A DNA stretch of 49,748 nucleotides, taken from positions 1-49,748 of the forward strand of contig JADHSF010000007.1 in the NCBI GenBank assembly GCA_016777005.1, written 5' to 3'. Each line of letters opens with the position of its first letter. Position 1 is the stretch's first letter. Origin of the DNA: SAR86 cluster bacterium. GTDB taxonomy: Bacteria; Pseudomonadota; Gammaproteobacteria; Magnimaribacterales; Magnimaribacteraceae. The notes under the pieces were generated by a model. That model did no database searches. It worked only from the letters and a program-made list of their open reading frames with translations, and was not told where the DNA came from. The translations under genes and the position numbers were made by a program. Positions 35,003-44,652 of this stretch are shown here, in pieces.

Positions 35003-35854
35003 ATGGAATATACATGCTTTGATTTAGATATAAAAGACAAAATAGCACACATAAAAATGTCTAGACCAGACGAGTACAACTCCATGAATAAAGCGTTTTG
35101 GTCAGAATTACCTCATTTGATTGAAGATATCTCAGACAATGCTTCGGCAAGAGTTATCGTTCTTTCAGGAGAAGGAAAACATTTTTGCGCTGGCATGGAT
35201 CTAGCCAATTTTTCACCTTCAGACAAACAACCCAACGCACACATGGGAATGAGAAAAGAGTCAGGATATAGAGTAACTCTAGACCTTCAACATACAATCA
35301 CATGTCTTGAAAAAGCAAGAATTCCAGTCATTGCAGCAGTGCAAGGTGCGTGTGTAGGCGGAGGCGTTGATTTGGCAACTGCTACTGACATGAGATATTG
35401 CACAAAAGATGCCTTTTTCTGTATTCAAGAGATCAATATAGGAATGGCAGCAGATGTGGGTACACTTCAAAGGATACCTAGACTGATACCTGAAGGCGTA
35501 GTCAGAGAGTTGGCATATACGGGCAGAAGATTTCTTCCAGAGGAAGCCATGAAACATGGATTGATAAATGAAATCTTTGAAACTAAAGAGGATATGATGG
35601 AAAAAGTTATGCAAATAGCTAAAGATATTGCCTCTAAAGGTCCTCTTGCTATAGCAGGAACAAAAGAATCATTAAATTACGGTAGAGACCACTCAATCGA
35701 AGAATCATTAAATCATATAGCACTCTGGAATACAGCCGTAGGCATAAGCGACGAAATGTCTGTAGCCTTTAAAGCCAAGGCTGAAAATACAGAACCGGTA
35801 TTTGAAGACATGCTTCCTAGAAGAAAATATCTAGATGGAGAGGTGGGGGTTTAG
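35003..35854 (+). CDS. enoyl-CoA hydratase/isomerase family, dienoyl-CoA isomerase-like
   Basis: A 283-residue crotonase. The oxyanion-hole segments are GKHFCAGMDLANF (58-70) and AVQGACVGGGVDLATA (112-127). EINIGMAADVGTLQRIP places Glu143 and Asp151 at the positions of the catalytic acids of delta(3,5)-delta(2,4)-dienoyl-CoA isomerase (ECH1), so that activity is more likely than plain hydration. It would help degrade unsaturated fatty acids. A strong SD (AAGGAG, 6 nt spacing) precedes the ATG. The stop interlocks with the yaaA stop (TTAG). Confidence 0.9.
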   Translation: MEYTCFDLDIKDKIAHIKMSRPDEYNSMNKAFWSELPHLIEDISDNASARVIVLSGEGKHFCAGMDLANFSPSDKQPNAHMGMRKESGYRVTLDLQHTITCLEKARIPVIAAVQGACVGGGVDLATATDMRYCTKDAFFCIQEINIGMAADVGTLQRIPRLIPEGVVRELAYTGRRFLPEEAMKHGLINEIFETKEDMMEKVMQIAKDIASKGPLAIAGTKESLNYGRDHSIEESLNHIALWNTAVGISDEMSVAFKAKAENTEPVFEDMLPRRKYLDGEVGV

Positions 35855-36624
35855 TTTTTTCTTAAGAAAACTGGTACATTTTCTTTAGAATCCTTTTCGC
35901 TGTAACTATATCCGTCAAGGTCGAAGCCCTGCAATTCTTCAGCTTTCTTAACCTTATTTTGGATAATATATCTTGCCATTGATCCTCGCGCTTTCTTGGC
36001 GAAAAAGCTGATAATTTTATACTTTCCATTTTTATAATCCTTAAATACTGGACTTATGACTGGCAAATTAAGTTCATTCAGCTTCAATACAGAGAAATAT
36101 TCGACAGAAGCAAGATTTACAACCGCTTTAGATCTATTTTCAATACCTAGCTTATTAAGCGAATTTGTTACTTTTGATCCCCAGAACTCATATAGATTAT
36201 CACCACGCTTACTTTTCATCTTGGTACCCATTTCAAGCCTGTACGGGTACATTAAATCCAAGGGTTTCAACATGCCGTAAAGTCCAGATAGGATACAAAG
36301 GTTTTTTTGAGCGTACTTTATTTCCGATCTAGAGAGAGATGTTGCTTCTAGTCCTTGATAAACATCTCCTTTAAAAGCGAAAATAGCTTGTCTTGAGCTT
36401 TCACTAAGCTCAGTTGGCTTAACCCAGTTCATATTTCTTTCAAAATTAAGAAGGGATAATTTTTCACTCAAACCCATTAAAGAAGCAAGATCTTCTGGGC
36501 TCATTTTCTGCAACTCTTTAACAAGAATATTACTATCAGATAAATGAGAAGCTATTGAGAATTCTTTTACTTTTAGCTCAGACTCATAATCTAGAGTCTT
36601 TGCAGGTGAAACAAGAATAAGCAT
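35851..36624 (-). CDS. yaaA: peroxide stress protein YaaA (DUF328/UPF0246)
   Basis: A 257-residue YaaA. It starts MLILVSPAKTLDYES and carries LSGLYGMLKPLDLMYPYRLEMGTK and the basic ISFFAKKARGSMARYII, all family marks. In E. coli YaaA lowers intracellular iron during hydrogen peroxide stress and binds DNA. It lies 3 bp downstream of the acyl-CoA dehydrogenase gene on the same strand, so the two are likely co-transcribed. Confidence 0.94.
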   Translation of the reverse strand: MLILVSPAKTLDYESELKVKEFSIASHLSDSNILVKELQKMSPEDLASLMGLSEKLSLLNFERNMNWVKPTELSESSRQAIFAFKGDVYQGLEATSLSRSEIKYAQKNLCILSGLYGMLKPLDLMYPYRLEMGTKMKSKRGDNLYEFWGSKVTNSLNKLGIENRSKAVVNLASVEYFSVLKLNELNLPVISPVFKDYKNGKYKIISFFAKKARGSMARYIIQNKVKKAEELQGFDLDGYSYSEKDSKENVPVFLRKN

Positions 36625-36627
36625 AAA

Positions 36628-37839
36628 CTATAGGCCAAGAACCAACTTGGCCATAATATTTCTTTGAATCTCATTAGAACCGGCATAAATACTAGCCTTC
36701 CTATAATTGAAATACCTTGGTGCAGCAGTGTTGGCAAACCTACTTCCTATCGGAGGTTCATTATGTCCAATTTCAGGGCCAGGGTTATTAAAAGGAATTC
36801 CGTAATATCCAACTAGCTCAACAGCTAATTCGGTTATAGCTTGTCCTATTTCGGTTCCTCTTGTTTTCAGAAGTGATGACTCTGGTCCTACATTCTGACC
36901 AGCAGTTAAGCTACCGAGTATTCTAAGTTCTGTTGCTTCCATGGCGTTGATTTGAATCTCGAGTTCAGCTACTGATTCCACAAAATTAGATTCTTCAGAT
37001 AATTTACAACCACTTGCATCTTCGATTGCTGCCTTTGCTTTTATCTGTTGAAGTTGTTGATATAGCTCAGAGGAATAACCATTTCCTCTTTCAAACTCTA
37101 GTAAGTATTTAGCATAGGTCCATCCTTTGCCTGCTTCACCAATCAAGTTATCTTTCGGGACCTTAACATCTTCAAAAAAGACAGTGTTCACTTCATGATG
37201 TCCGATAGGCGTATCATCAAGAGTATTGATAGGTTGGACCTCTATTCCCTCCGAATGCATATCGATGAGTAAAAATGAAATACCTTTTTGTCTAATATCT
37301 TCTTGGCTTGTTCTAACCAAGCAAAAAATCATATCGGCATGTTGGGCCATAGTTGTCCAAGTTTTTGCACCATTGACTAGATAATGATCCCCTTTATCTT
37401 CTGCTTTTGTTTTTAGCGAAGCCAGATCTGAACCTGAGCCTGGTTCTGAATAACCCTGACACCACCAAACTTTTGAAGAAAGAATATCGGGAAGGTATTT
37501 ATTTTTTTGTTCATCTGATCCAAAGGCCATAATTACAGGAGCAACCATTGAGATTCCAAATGCAGTGAAACCAGGAGCTCTTGCTGCAGCCATCTCTTTG
37601 CTAAAAATGTATTTTTGAGAAGCCGAGAAAGAAGCACCCCCATATTCTTTAGGCCAATTGATACCAGCCCACCCTTTTGAAAATAGTGCTTGCTGCCATT
37701 GTACGTGTTCTTCTTTAGTTAAATGACCATTTGGAGAGTTGACGTATCTCTCTTTCATATCAGACGGATAATTTTCTTTTATCCAATCCTTAACTTCCTT
37801 TTGAAAATCTAGTTCTTCTTGTGTAAATTGTAAGTTCAT
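36628..37839 (-). CDS. acyl-CoA dehydrogenase
   Basis: A 403-residue FAD-dependent acyl-CoA dehydrogenase. FAD-binding segments are WCQGYSEPGSGSDLASLKT and NGAKTWTTMAQHADMIFCLVRT; the C-terminal half has the QAITELAVELVGYYG and SIYAGSNEIQRNI motifs. It belongs to the large-subunit group used for branched or dicarboxylic acyl-CoAs as well as short-chain ones; the substrate is unknown. I chose ATG at 37839, which has a GAGAGG SD at 5 nt, over an upstream ATG at 37866. It is divergent from dctQ with 54 bp between. Confidence 0.93.
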   Translation of the reverse strand: MNLQFTQEELDFQKEVKDWIKENYPSDMKERYVNSPNGHLTKEEHVQWQQALFSKGWAGINWPKEYGGASFSASQKYIFSKEMAAARAPGFTAFGISMVAPVIMAFGSDEQKNKYLPDILSSKVWWCQGYSEPGSGSDLASLKTKAEDKGDHYLVNGAKTWTTMAQHADMIFCLVRTSQEDIRQKGISFLLIDMHSEGIEVQPINTLDDTPIGHHEVNTVFFEDVKVPKDNLIGEAGKGWTYAKYLLEFERGNGYSSELYQQLQQIKAKAAIEDASGCKLSEESNFVESVAELEIQINAMEATELRILGSLTAGQNVGPESSLLKTRGTEIGQAITELAVELVGYYGIPFNNPGPEIGHNEPPIGSRFANTAAPRYFNYRKASIYAGSNEIQRNIMAKLVLGL

Positions 37840-37893
37840 ATATACCTCTCTGTAATTATAATTCATATTAGCTTTAACAAAAACAGATTCACC

Positions 37894-38391
37894 TTGGAAA
37901 GAATTAGTAAAAATTTAGATAGCTTCTCTGAAATGACAGGGAAAATCTGCTCATGGTTTGTGTTTATGATGGTGGTCGTGACTTGTATTGTGGTCATCAT
38001 GAGATATGGATTAAATATGGGGTCTGTTCTTTTACAAGATGTCGTCTTATATCTTCACGGTAGCCTTTTTTTATTAGGCTCTGCATTTGCTCTAAAAAGA
38101 GGTGCTCACGTGAGAGTAGATATCTTTTATAGAAACTTCTCTGAATCAAGAAAAGCGCTTGTTGATCTTTTGGGTAATATTATTTTCCTTCAACCAGTCT
38201 GCTGGACCATACTTCTGTACTCTTGGGGATATGTAGAATTTTCTTGGAGAATAATGGAAGTTTCTCCAGAACCAGATGGGCTTCCATTTGTATTCATTCA
38301 GAAATCATTATTGATTGCTGTAGCTTTATTATTAGGTCTGCAAAGTCTTTCAGAAATCATAAAATCTTTACTGACAATTAAGCATGGTTGA
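37894..38391 (+). CDS. dctQ: TRAP transporter small permease subunit (DctQ-like)
   Basis: A 165-residue protein with four hydrophobic helices and the DctQ features MRYGLNMGSVLLQDVVLYLHG and LKRGAHVRVDIFYR. It forms the membrane complex with DctM. Start is TTG at 37894, with no usable SD; a later ATG (37936) would cut into the first helix. It overlaps dctM by 8 bp. The matching binding protein gene is at 41321 on the other strand. Confidence 0.92.
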   Translation: MERISKNLDSFSEMTGKICSWFVFMMVVVTCIVVIMRYGLNMGSVLLQDVVLYLHGSLFLLGSAFALKRGAHVRVDIFYRNFSESRKALVDLLGNIIFLQPVCWTILLYSWGYVEFSWRIMEVSPEPDGLPFVFIQKSLLIAVALLLGLQSLSEIIKSLLTIKHG

Positions 38392-39757
38392 GTTTATACC
38401 TCTATTGATGTTCGGAGTGATCTGCATTGTTCTTCTTGTGGGTTTCCCTGTTGCTTTTTCTCTTGCAGGTACAGCTCTTATATTTGCTTGTATAGGAGTT
38501 TTAACAGGTACATTTGAAGGTGCTTTCTTAGGTGCAATACCCAATAGACTGTATGGAGACATGACCAATATGACGTTAGTGGCAGTTCCTTTATTTGTCT
38601 TTATGGGCGTACTGCTTGAGAAATCTAACTTAGCTCAAGACTTACTTAGCAATATGGCTGAGGTCATAGGTGGCTTTAGAGGTAGCCTAGCTTTATCGGT
38701 AATTTTTGTTGGTACTCTTATAGCGGCGAGTACGGGGATCGTAGGGGCTACAGTGATTGCAATGGGACTAATATCTTTGCCTATCATGCTATCCAGGCAA
38801 TATGACCCGAGTCTTGCGGCCGGAACAATTTGCGCTACTGGTACTTTAGGACAAATCATCCCGCCATCTATTGCACTTGTAATTTTAGGTGATGTTCTTT
38901 CAGCTGCTTATCAGCAGTCTCAACTAAGTATTGGAAATTTTTCTGCCCGGACAGTTTCGGTTGGAGATCTTTTTATGGGAGCAATTGTTCCCGGGCTAAT
39001 TCTTGTCTTTTGTTATGCCCTCTATGTAGTTATAAGAGCATACATCTCTCCCCAAATGGCTCCAGCGCAAGAAGTTACAATGGTATCAGGCAGATGGAAA
39101 ATAATGCTTTCCTCCTTATTGCCTCCTTTCGTCTTAATTTCATCCGTACTAGGATCAATACTTCTTGGTATAGCAACACCTACTGAAGCTGCAGGAGTTG
39201 GAGCTTTTGGTGCTGTTTTGTTAGCTGTTAGCAAAAGTAGTTTAACCATAAAGAACCTTACAGACGCTGTTGAAACAACCACAGAAATTACAGCAATGGT
39301 ATTTATGATACTTCTTGGTTCTTCAATTTTTTCACTGGTTTTTAGGGGATTTGGAGGCGATGATCTCATTACAGGAATATTTACAGAGTTACCAGGAGGC
39401 GCCTTTGGAGCTGTTTTGGTTGTGATGATTATCATCTTCTTACTTGGATTTATCTTAGACTTTATTCAGATCACTTTAGTTGTTGTACCCATCGTCGGAC
39501 CTGCATTGCTCATGCTGGGAGTGGATCCCATATGGCTGGGCATAATGATAGCCATCAATCTTCAAACATCATTTCTTACACCACCATTTGGATTTGCTCT
39601 TTTTTACTTAAGAGGAGTTGCTCCGGACAGTCTTGCAACAAAGGATATTTATAGAGGAGTTATTCCTTTTATCTTAATTCAGGTAGGAGTTCTTATTGCC
39701 TTAGCTTTATTTCCCGATCTTGTAACTGCCCTTCCTAGAGCTGTATATGGTAGTTAG
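38384..39757 (+). CDS. dctM: TRAP transporter large permease subunit (DctM-like)
   Basis: A 457-residue permease with about 12-13 membrane helices and DctM signatures AVPLFVFMGVLLEKS, STGIVGATVIAMGLISLP, GTLGQIIPPSIALVIL and SFLTPPFGFALFYLRG. With DctQ and the DctP protein at 41321 it makes a TRAP uptake system; the group is the mannitol/chloroaromatic-compound (FcbT3-like) type, which in practice takes up organic anions. The stop interlocks with the lipA stop (TTAG, 4 bp). Confidence 0.95.
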   Translation: MVEFIPLLMFGVICIVLLVGFPVAFSLAGTALIFACIGVLTGTFEGAFLGAIPNRLYGDMTNMTLVAVPLFVFMGVLLEKSNLAQDLLSNMAEVIGGFRGSLALSVIFVGTLIAASTGIVGATVIAMGLISLPIMLSRQYDPSLAAGTICATGTLGQIIPPSIALVILGDVLSAAYQQSQLSIGNFSARTVSVGDLFMGAIVPGLILVFCYALYVVIRAYISPQMAPAQEVTMVSGRWKIMLSSLLPPFVLISSVLGSILLGIATPTEAAGVGAFGAVLLAVSKSSLTIKNLTDAVETTTEITAMVFMILLGSSIFSLVFRGFGGDDLITGIFTELPGGAFGAVLVVMIIIFLLGFILDFIQITLVVVPIVGPALLMLGVDPIWLGIMIAINLQTSFLTPPFGFALFYLRGVAPDSLATKDIYRGVIPFILIQVGVLIALALFPDLVTALPRAVYGS

Positions 39758-40710
39758 CTGTCAATGAGATGGGCAATTTTATCTGCCCTGTAAGAAGACC
39801 TCACCATAGGGCCTGCAGCTACTTCTAAGAAACCTACTTTATTTGCTAAGTCTTTCAAGTAATTAAACTCATCCGGTGAATACCATTTCTCAACTGGCAA
39901 ATGGTTTACGGTTGGCCTCATGTATTGACCGAGAGTCAGGACATCTACTCCCGCGCTTTTAATATCATAAAAAGCAGTTAGTATTTCGTTTTCACTTTCA
40001 CCTAGACCTAGCATCAAACTGGTCTTAGTAATAATTTTTGAAGAATATTCTTTTGCATAAGACAAAACATCTAAGGTTTGGTTATATCCTGCTCGTGGAT
40101 CTCTCACTTTTTTAGTCAATCTCTCAACAGTTTCTAGATTTTGTGCAAAGACGTCTAAATTAGAATCAATAATTATTTCTATAGATTTTTTATTCCCCAA
40201 AAAATCAGGAACCAAGGCCTCAATCATCACCTTGGGGGATTTTTCTTTAATTGATTTTACGGTTTCAGAAAAATGATTTGCCCCTCCATCACTTAAATCA
40301 TCTCGATTAACAGAAGTTAATACTGCATATTTTAAATCCATATGAGAGATAGAATTTGCAACCTTTAAAGGCTCTTCTTTATCTAATAAGCCTTTAGGAT
40401 TACCAGTATCAACTGCACAAAACTTGCAAGCTCGAGTACAAACGGATCCAAGCAACATAAAAGTTGCCGTACCATGACTCCAACATTCCTGAATATTTGG
40501 ACACATAGCCTCCTGACAAACCGTATGCAATTTCTTTTCAGAAACGATGGTTTTAAGTTCTCTGTATTTTGGTGAGTTTAGAGATTTTATTCTTAGCCAA
40601 GTAGGCTTTCGCTCTATTGGGATCAGCTTATTGGGGTTGGGTTTAATACCGTTCTTGATGGCCACAATACCATTTTCTGTGATAGTTTTTGTAGGTATCA
40701 GATTTTCCAT
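39754..40710 (-). CDS. lipA: lipoyl synthase
   Basis: A 318-residue radical-SAM enzyme. The auxiliary cluster ligands are Cys65, Cys70 and Cys76 (CQEAMCPNIQEC), and the radical-SAM cluster ligands are Cys91, Cys95 and Cys98 (CTRACKFC). The C-terminal RSSYRAD serine motif is present. It inserts two sulfurs into octanoyl chains on carrier proteins such as GcvH. It overlaps lipB by one base and is the last gene of the uvrD-dctP-lipB-lipA run. Confidence 0.97.
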   Translation of the reverse strand: MENLIPTKTITENGIVAIKNGIKPNPNKLIPIERKPTWLRIKSLNSPKYRELKTIVSEKKLHTVCQEAMCPNIQECWSHGTATFMLLGSVCTRACKFCAVDTGNPKGLLDKEEPLKVANSISHMDLKYAVLTSVNRDDLSDGGANHFSETVKSIKEKSPKVMIEALVPDFLGNKKSIEIIIDSNLDVFAQNLETVERLTKKVRDPRAGYNQTLDVLSYAKEYSSKIITKTSLMLGLGESENEILTAFYDIKSAGVDVLTLGQYMRPTVNHLPVEKWYSPDEFNYLKDLANKVGFLEVAAGPMVRSSYRADKIAHLIDS

Positions 40711-41324
40711 TAAGCAGCTTGAATTTGATTAGTTTTTAGCAGATCCATCAAGTCAATCTTGACTTGAGCCATAGTTATCTCTGTAAAGTCCTTAACTTGT
40801 ATAACCTCTAAGGATTCTATGCCGCAGGTAATTATGTTATCAAATGGTTTTAAATCCATATCAATATTAAGACTTATACCGTGATAGCAAAAACCTTTTT
40901 TTATCTTAAGACCTATAGAGGCTATTTTCTTCTGATTGACATAGATCCCTGGAGCGCCTGCCACTCTCTCACCTTGAATTTCATATCTAGATAATAAATC
41001 TATCAGTAGACTTTCTAGCTCAAAAATTAATTTTTTTGGGCCCCATTTAAGCCTTCGTAAATTTAATAAAAAATAGATCATGAGTTGTCCTGGACCATGA
41101 TAGGTCACCTGCCCACCTCTATCCGTTCTTATTATTGGGATATCATTTTCAGAAATAATATTCCCTTCAAAGGCTGCTTGTCCTAATGTATAGATAGGAT
41201 TGTGCTCAAGAAACCATATCTCATCTGGACCGTCATCAGACCTATTAGAGATAGATTGAGACATTAATTTCCAAGCCTCATCATAATCAACAAGACCAAG
41301 ATCTTTTATTTCTGCATTCTTCAA
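40710..41324 (-). CDS. lipB: octanoyl-ACP:protein octanoyltransferase
   Basis: A 204-residue LipB with DRGGQVTYHGPGQLMIYFL (68-86) and the catalytic pair Lys140 (ASIGLKIK) and Cys167 (ITCGIESL). It moves octanoate from ACP to lipoyl domains, the substrate for LipA. Start is TTG at 41324; TTGA overlaps the dctP stop by 4 bp. Its neighbourhood with lipA matches the usual lipB-lipA pairing in gammaproteobacteria. Confidence 0.96.
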   Translation of the reverse strand: MKNAEIKDLGLVDYDEAWKLMSQSISNRSDDGPDEIWFLEHNPIYTLGQAAFEGNIISENDIPIIRTDRGGQVTYHGPGQLMIYFLLNLRRLKWGPKKLIFELESLLIDLLSRYEIQGERVAGAPGIYVNQKKIASIGLKIKKGFCYHGISLNIDMDLKPFDNIITCGIESLEVIQVKDFTEITMAQVKIDLMDLLKTNQIQAA

Positions 41325-42418
41325 TCCAACTCTCGTGTATCTATATAGGCTTTCTCTGAAATTCTATGATAGTTGATTACTTGTTCTTTGAATTCCTTAT
41401 AGGATTTATAAACCTTCTGAGCCATAGGATCGTCTTGAATAAAGTCTTGCATTACATCATCAGTAATTTTCTTAAGCTCTCGCAAGACACTATCAGGAAG
41501 TTTTCTAAGGTCCACATCATGTTTGTCTATAAGTTCAGTAAGTGCCTTGTTATTCCTAGCAGTATATTCATCAAGCATCTCCTGATTTGCAGACTTTGCA
41601 GCATATTTAATAATAGCCTTTAAATCTTTAGGTAAAGATTCATAAGCATCCTTATTAATAATAATCTCCAAAGTAGAACCGGGTTCATGCCATCCAGGAT
41701 AATAGTAATAGTCAGCTACTTGATGAAACCCAAAGGTGAGATCATTGTAAGGTCCAACCCATTCTGCTGCATCTATAACTCCTTGTTGGAGTGATAAGAA
41801 TATTTCATTGCCTGGTAAGGTAACTGTTTCCGCTCCTGCACGAGTAAATACCTCGCCTGCTAATCCAGGTATTCTCATTTTTAAACCCTTTAGATCTTTT
41901 AAAGAATTTATTTCTTTCTTAAACCATCCTGCCATTTGGACACCAGAATTTCCACCAGCCAAAGGAATCAAATTAAAAGGAGCATAAGCCTCTTCCCAAA
42001 GCTCCATCCCTCCTCCGTAGTTTAACCATCCATTCATTTCTTGAGCGGTAAGCCCAAAAGGAACAGCAGTAAAAAACTGAGAGGACTTAACTTTTCCTGT
42101 CCAGTAATAGGAAGCACCATGGCCGAGTTGAACATTACCTTGAGAAACAGCATCGAATACGCCAAGTGCCGGTACAAATTCTCCAGCTCCATAAACTTTT
42201 ATTTGCATCCTTCCACAAGTCATCTCATTAACGTAATCAGAAAAATTTTCTGGACCCATACCAAGTCCAGGAAAATTCTTTGGCCAGGTAGTCACCATCG
42301 TCCATTTGATGGTTTTTTCACCGGTCGAAAAGCATTCCTGATTCTGGACTTGTGAGTTTTCAGAACCAGAACAGGCAATAATAATTGTGGTCAATCCTAT
42401 AGCTAATAATCTTTTCAT
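41321..42418 (-). CDS. dctP: TRAP transporter substrate-binding protein DctP, lipoprotein form
   Basis: A 365-residue solute-binding protein whose leader MKRLLAIGLTTIIIACSGSE ends in a lipobox (IIAC), so it should be an Lgt-processed lipoprotein. The mature part has TWPKNFPGLGMGPENFSDYV, RIPGLAGEVFTRAG and EWVGPYNDLTFGFHQVADYYYYPGWHEPG, typical of the mannitol/chloroaromatic TRAP family. I chose ATG at 42418 (AAGG SD, 7 nt); an ATG at 42436 overlapping the uvrD stop by 4 bp is the alternative. It lies in the uvrD-dctP-lipB-lipA run rather than beside dctQM. Confidence 0.93.
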   Translation of the reverse strand: MKRLLAIGLTTIIIACSGSENSQVQNQECFSTGEKTIKWTMVTTWPKNFPGLGMGPENFSDYVNEMTCGRMQIKVYGAGEFVPALGVFDAVSQGNVQLGHGASYYWTGKVKSSQFFTAVPFGLTAQEMNGWLNYGGGMELWEEAYAPFNLIPLAGGNSGVQMAGWFKKEINSLKDLKGLKMRIPGLAGEVFTRAGAETVTLPGNEIFLSLQQGVIDAAEWVGPYNDLTFGFHQVADYYYYPGWHEPGSTLEIIINKDAYESLPKDLKAIIKYAAKSANQEMLDEYTARNNKALTELIDKHDVDLRKLPDSVLRELKKITDDVMQDFIQDDPMAQKVYKSYKEFKEQVINYHRISEKAYIDTRELD

Positions 42419-42432
42419 TTTCATCACCTTAA

Positions 42433-44598
42433 TCATATTTGTTGTAGTTTAGCGTAAGAAACCATCAGCCATTTAGTTTTACTATTATCGAAGTTTACCT
42501 CTACTCTGGCATTAGCGCCTTGCCCTTCATAATTTAGAATAATGCCTTCTCCAAAGGCCTCATGAAGTACCCTCTGACCCAGTTTAAATTCGGTGTCAGG
42601 AACTTCGCCCGAAGGTTTTTTAGGCACATATTTAGATCGTCTCGGAACGTTTCCACCTGTCCTCACTTCTACTGTCAATTCCTCTGGTATTTCCCTTAAA
42701 AACCTTGAAACGGGATTAAAACTTTCTGATCCATATAAGTTTCTCATCTCAGCATGAGTTACAAAGAGCTTTTCCATTGATCTGGTCACTCCGACGTAAC
42801 ACAACCTTCTTTCCTCTTGCAGCTGGCTAGGATCTTCTATTGATAACTTGTGAGGAAAAAGACCCTCTTCAAAACCAGTGATAAAAACAAGCGGGAATTC
42901 TAGTCCCTTGGCTGAATGCAATGTCATAAGCTGTATTGCTGATTCATGTTCTGAAGCCTGAGTTTCGCCTGCATCTAATGCGGCGTGATCTATAAACATC
43001 TTTAAAGCACTCTCTTCTAATTCTTCAAAAGAATCAGGTTCGAAATCTCTAGCTGCTCCAACTAATTCAGATAAATTTTCTACCCTTGTCCTACCTTTTT
43101 CACCTGCTTCCTTTTTGTGATAGGGAATAAGGCCGCTTCTTTCAATGGCAATATCAACGATATCCCTCAACTGCAAATCCTTTGTCTCGTCTTCGAGGGA
43201 ATCAAAACTAGACATAAAGCCTTGGATTGATTGGGATGCTCTTGGTGTAAGGCCTTCGATATCTATCAATTCCTCACATGACTTCCATAAAGAAATACTT
43301 TTTTCAGCTGCTTTAGCTCTAATGATATCAATCGTCTTAGCCCCTATACCTCGTGGAGGTATATTAATCACTCTTTCGAATGCTGCATCATCTTCTCTGC
43401 CATAGATTAGTCTTAGATAGCTCATAGCATTTTTTATTTCTGCTCTTTCATAAAACCTTAACCCGCCATAGATTTTATAAGGTAGAGATTCTCTCAAAAT
43501 CGCTTCTTCCAAAACTCTGGATTGTGCATTAGACCTATACAAAATGGCTACTTCATCTAAGCTCCTGCCTTGATTTATCCAATTTTGGATACTGCCTACT
43601 ACATACCTTGCCTCATCATCTTCGTTATAGGCCGAGTAAATAGAAATAGGCTCTCCTTCTTTTTGATCTGTCCATAATTCCTTACCCATCCTTCCTTGGT
43701 TATTCTTAATTACAGAATTTGCAGCATTTAAAATAACAGAAGTAGATCTATAGTTCTGTTCAAGCCTGACTATTTCAGTGTCTTTATAGTCAGTAGTAAA
43801 TCTATTAATGTTTTCGCTTTTAGCTCCTCGCCATCCATAAATAGATTGATCGTCGTCCCCTACAGACATGAAATTTGCTCCTCCATCCGCCAGAAGACGA
43901 AGAAATTGATATTGCACTTCATTTGTATCTTGAAATTCATCGACCAATATATGACTAAATCTTCTTTGATAGTGGCTTAGCACTTCTAGGTTAGTTTTTA
44001 ATAATATATATACCCTTAATAGAAGTTCACCAAAATCTACTAAGCTCTCTCGTTCGCAAAGCTCTTCATATGTCTTGTAAACTTCATTCATCTTCTCTAC
44101 GAAATAATCATCGGATACTTCAACATCTTTAGATCTTCTACATTCATCTTTTTGCTTATTAATAAACCATTGGATTTGTCTCGGTGGCCACTTAGTGTCA
44201 TCTAGGCCCATAGATTTAACTACTCGCTTTATCACTCTAAACTGATCCTCAGAATCAAGAATGGCAAACTCCTTTCTGAGACCAGCTTCTTCCCAATGTG
44301 TTCTTAATAATCTATGAGAAATGCCATGAAAGGTTCCACACCAAAAATTTCCCATTTCTTCTTGGACTATATCCTCTATTCTGCCACGCATTTCTCTTGA
44401 AGCTTTGTTTGTAAAAGTTACCGTTAGAATTGAATGTGGGTTAATGTTTTCAGCTTTTATTAACCACGCAACACGATGAGCTATTACGCGAGTTTTTCCT
44501 GACCCTGCACCAGCAAGAACCAGTAAATTCTTCGATTCAGAAGTTACTGCATTTCTTTGGGGTTCGTTTAGGCTTTCAAAAATTTCTGATACATCCAC
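42433..44598 (-). CDS. uvrD: DNA helicase II UvrD
   Basis: A 721-residue SF1 3'-5' helicase: Walker A GAGSGKT (30-36), DEFQDTN (motif II), GDDDQSIYGWRGA (motif III), QNYRST (motif IV), and motif VI in CYVGVTRSMEKLF. The C-terminus carries the UvrD/PcrA Tudor-like domain (LGQRVLHEAFGEGIIL). It works in nucleotide excision and mismatch repair. The start is GTG at 44598; no SD or SOS box is visible upstream. The stop overlaps an ATG of dctP. Confidence 0.96.
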   Translation of the reverse strand: MDVSEIFESLNEPQRNAVTSESKNLLVLAGAGSGKTRVIAHRVAWLIKAENINPHSILTVTFTNKASREMRGRIEDIVQEEMGNFWCGTFHGISHRLLRTHWEEAGLRKEFAILDSEDQFRVIKRVVKSMGLDDTKWPPRQIQWFINKQKDECRRSKDVEVSDDYFVEKMNEVYKTYEELCERESLVDFGELLLRVYILLKTNLEVLSHYQRRFSHILVDEFQDTNEVQYQFLRLLADGGANFMSVGDDDQSIYGWRGAKSENINRFTTDYKDTEIVRLEQNYRSTSVILNAANSVIKNNQGRMGKELWTDQKEGEPISIYSAYNEDDEARYVVGSIQNWINQGRSLDEVAILYRSNAQSRVLEEAILRESLPYKIYGGLRFYERAEIKNAMSYLRLIYGREDDAAFERVINIPPRGIGAKTIDIIRAKAAEKSISLWKSCEELIDIEGLTPRASQSIQGFMSSFDSLEDETKDLQLRDIVDIAIERSGLIPYHKKEAGEKGRTRVENLSELVGAARDFEPDSFEELEESALKMFIDHAALDAGETQASEHESAIQLMTLHSAKGLEFPLVFITGFEEGLFPHKLSIEDPSQLQEERRLCYVGVTRSMEKLFVTHAEMRNLYGSESFNPVSRFLREIPEELTVEVRTGGNVPRRSKYVPKKPSGEVPDTEFKLGQRVLHEAFGEGIILNYEGQGANARVEVNFDNSKTKWLMVSYAKLQQI

Positions 44599-44625
44599 CG
44601 ATGTATTTTAACTAAGAATCGTTTT

Positions 44626-44652
44626 TCATTCTTGAGTTATTGATCATTCTTG
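44626..44652. repeat. direct 9-bp repeat in the uvrD/mazG-like divergent gap
   Basis: TCATTCTTG occurs at 44626-44634 and again at 44644-44652, an 18-bp step, so both copies face nearly the same side of the helix. An inverted partial copy (AAGAAT, 44614-44619) lies just before. This lies in the 125-bp divergent promoter gap and may bind a regulator. It is not a LexA box (no CTG-N10-CAG). Confidence 0.35.

Noticed and set aside
39022-39435. A 137-codon minus-strand frame inside dctM
   Set aside because: It is antisense to conserved membrane helices of DctM and has no SD or recognisable motif.
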